Positions 4,881 to 5,739 of a stretch of DNA of 5,739 nucleotides are shown piece by piece. Under the pieces are notes generated by a model. The model searched no databases. It worked only from the letters and a program-made list of their open reading frames with translations, and was not told where the DNA came from. Origin of the DNA: Clostridiaceae bacterium (GTDB taxonomy: Bacteria > Bacillota > Clostridia > Oscillospirales > Acutalibacteraceae); NCBI GenBank assembly GCA_016292455.1, contig JAEDIL010000102.1:1-5739 (forward strand). Direction: 5' to 3'. How positions within the stretch are numbered: the stretch's first letter is position 1; every line of letters begins with the position of its first letter. The position numbers were made by a program, and so were the translations under genes.

Positions 4881-4930
4881 AAAACAATAAAACCTCGCGA
4901 GGTCAGAACCTGGCGAGGTTTTGTTGTTTT
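4881..4930. terminator. Large bidirectional terminator of the trmL unit
   Basis: Arms 4881-4898 and 4913-4930 pair over 18 positions, with GC-rich core AACCTCGC / GCGAGGTT, A/T flanks and a single T-G wobble (4888/4921). Inside, AGGT (4900-4903) pairs with ACCT (4908-4911) around a CAGA tetraloop. On the plus strand the core is followed by TTTTGTTGTTTT, and on the minus strand by TTTTATTGTTTTTTCGC. It thus serves both the trmL-phosphoesterase-membrane protein message and the convergent lipid-kinase gene. Confidence 0.9.
4891..4919. repeat. Tandem 13-base near-palindromes forming the terminator core
   Basis: AACCTCGCGAGGT (4891-4903) and AACCTGGCGAGGT (4907-4919) differ at one base and are 3 bases apart. 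The first copy contains the perfect palindrome CCTCGCGAGG (4893-4902). The long terminator stem arises from pairing the left half of copy 1 with the right half of copy 2. Confidence 0.75.
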
Positions 4931-5043
4931 CAGTATAGAAGTTTAAATGAAATCACCCGACAGTTTTCCGTGTGCGGTGTACTTGGAACGGCGCCCAATT
5001 ATCTTTTGACGTGCGTTTTTTTCGGAGTGACCGCTGGCTATTC
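4931..5043. other. Short intergenic stretch, nothing identified
   Basis: This lies between the terminator and the stop codon of the convergent lipid-kinase gene. I see no gene, promoter or convincing hairpin. It would be the 3' untranslated part of the kinase message, which ends at the bidirectional terminator. Confidence 0.5.
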
Positions 5044-5739
5044 TTATTCTTCCGGAACAGCGAAGTTGATTGCTTTTTCGGCAATTTCAACTGTGAAGTG
5101 GTCAGAATAGATGATTTCTCCGTCAAGGGAATATGCAAATCCGGGTTCGGCTTTAACTTCAATGCGCTTTGCCCGGCGATAGGTTACGATGTCTTTCATA
5201 TCCTCGCGGTCAAGATGCTCACCATTCGTGTAGGGAGTGAGAATTTTGACAAAACGCAGGCGCGAAATTGGCTTGATAACGCATACGTCAATAAGTCCGT
5301 CATCCGGCTTTGAACGCGGTGCACACTTGAATGAACCGCCAACATACTGTCCGTTTGCGAGTGTGCAAAGCAGCAAGCGACCGCTCGGGTTGAGGGTTTC
5401 GCCGTCAGCAATAACGGTGCAGCGGTTGTTCATGCTCTTGATGAGTGCGGTGATGACGCCTTTGGTGTAAGCGTTCTTGTTGCCGTGTCCGGTCTTTTCG
5501 CGTTCCTTGTTGATTGTGATTGCAACGGTGGTGTCAAAGCCGAAGTTGACAACGTTGTTGCTGTAACGGTCGCCGACTTTGAGAAGGTCGAGCTTTGTTT
5601 CGGGTGCTGTAACAAGCTTTGCAACATCAAGAAAACGGTCTGCGCCGCCGAATGCCTTGACAAAGTCGTTGCCGCTTCCGCAGGGGTAGCAGGTAACGCT
5701 GACATTTTCAAAGCCGACTGCGCCGTTGAAAACCTCGTT
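5044..5739 (-). CDS. Diacylglycerol kinase-family lipid kinase (YegS/BmrU type), N-terminus outside window
   Basis: The minus-strand frame is open from the window edge to TAA 5044-5046, giving the C-terminal 231 residues of a lipid kinase. Such enzymes phosphorylate diacylglycerol or related lipids with ATP at the inner face of the membrane. The fragment begins NEVFNG, which in the family directly follows the GGDGT nucleotide-binding motif, so roughly 60-75 residues are missing upstream. Visible signatures: YPCGSGNDFVKAFG (fragment residues 18-31, the PxGTxNDFAR block), NFGFDTTVA (about 56-64), LANGQYVGGSFKCAP (127-141), DDGLIDV (146-152) and YSLDGE (203-208, the conserved C-terminal DGE). 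An internal Met at 5433 is not the start: the frame and the family similarity run straight through it. It converges on the trmL unit and shares its terminator. The substrate (diacylglycerol, ceramide, sphingosine or phosphatidylglycerol) cannot be told from this portion. Confidence 0.92.
   Translation of the reverse strand, partial: NEVFNGAVGFENVSVTCYPCGSGNDFVKAFGGADRFLDVAKLVTAPETKLDLLKVGDRYSNNVVNFGFDTTVAITINKEREKTGHGNKNAYTKGVITALIKSMNNRCTVIADGETLNPSGRLLLCTLANGQYVGGSFKCAPRSKPDDGLIDVCVIKPISRLRFVKILTPYTNGEHLDREDMKDIVTYRRAKRIEVKAEPGFAYSLDGEIIYSDHFTVEIAEKAINFAVPEE

Noticed and set aside
5433..5433. Met at 5433 as the start of a short 129-residue protein, or a truncated kinase
   Set aside because: The upstream 102 codons in the same frame are open and match the kinase family, so the gene is cut by the window edge, not truncated.
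5430..5711. Minus-strand 93-codon frame at the right end
   Set aside because: It is a shifted frame of the lipid kinase. The correct frame continues from 5433 to 5739 with clear family motifs (NEVFNG, CGSGNDF).
1..5739. CRISPR array, tRNA, rRNA, transposase, phage or defence genes
   Set aside because: No regularly spaced repeats, cloverleaf structures, transposase motifs or defence domains were seen on either strand.

Overview
The window looks like ordinary chromosomal sequence from a low- to mid-GC Gram-positive bacterium, most likely an endospore-forming Clostridia member of the Ruminococcaceae/Oscillospiraceae type. The basis is strong AGGAGG-type ribosome binding sites, Firmicutes-style sigma-A promoters (TTGAAA/TATAAT), a divIC-yabR gene pair as in Bacillus and Clostridium, and a PdaA-type deacetylase, a family tied to the spore cortex. 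The genus is an inference from general protein character and cannot be fixed here.

Layout, left to right. Positions 1-224 are AT-rich non-coding DNA ending in a clear promoter and a 17-bp palindrome. They lead into a plus-strand pair: a DivIC/FtsB-family division protein (225-545, GTG start) and a YabR-like S1-domain RNA-binding protein (569-1021). A bidirectional terminator region with a tandemly duplicated core (1038-1112) separates this pair from a minus-strand unit. That unit is a 59-residue glycine-rich small protein (2188-2367) followed by a lipoprotein PdaA-like polysaccharide deacetylase (1112-2110), with a strong hairpin between the two. A divergent intergenic region (2368-2554) carries a good plus-strand promoter. 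It drives the tRNA 2'-O-methyltransferase TrmL (2555-3052), then a membrane-anchored calcineurin-like metallophosphoesterase (3112-4371) and an unrecognised four-helix membrane protein (4384-4875). A large bidirectional terminator (about 4881-4930) closes this run. It faces the C-terminal 231 residues of a YegS/BmrU-type diacylglycerol kinase-family lipid kinase on the minus strand (5044-5739), whose N-terminus lies beyond the window.

Several genes share an envelope theme (division, peptidoglycan deacetylation, lipid phosphorylation, a surface phosphoesterase), but they lie in separate transcription units and need not act together. I see no mobile element, CRISPR array, tRNA, rRNA or defence system. 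The most interesting signals are non-coding: the operator-like palindrome just downstream of the divIC promoter, and an identical 15-mer next to the hairpins of two unrelated convergent terminators, each of which also contains an internal tandem duplication. Two annotated starts were moved inward to fit ribosome binding sites, and the lipid kinase is open to the window edge rather than starting at its first internal methionine.
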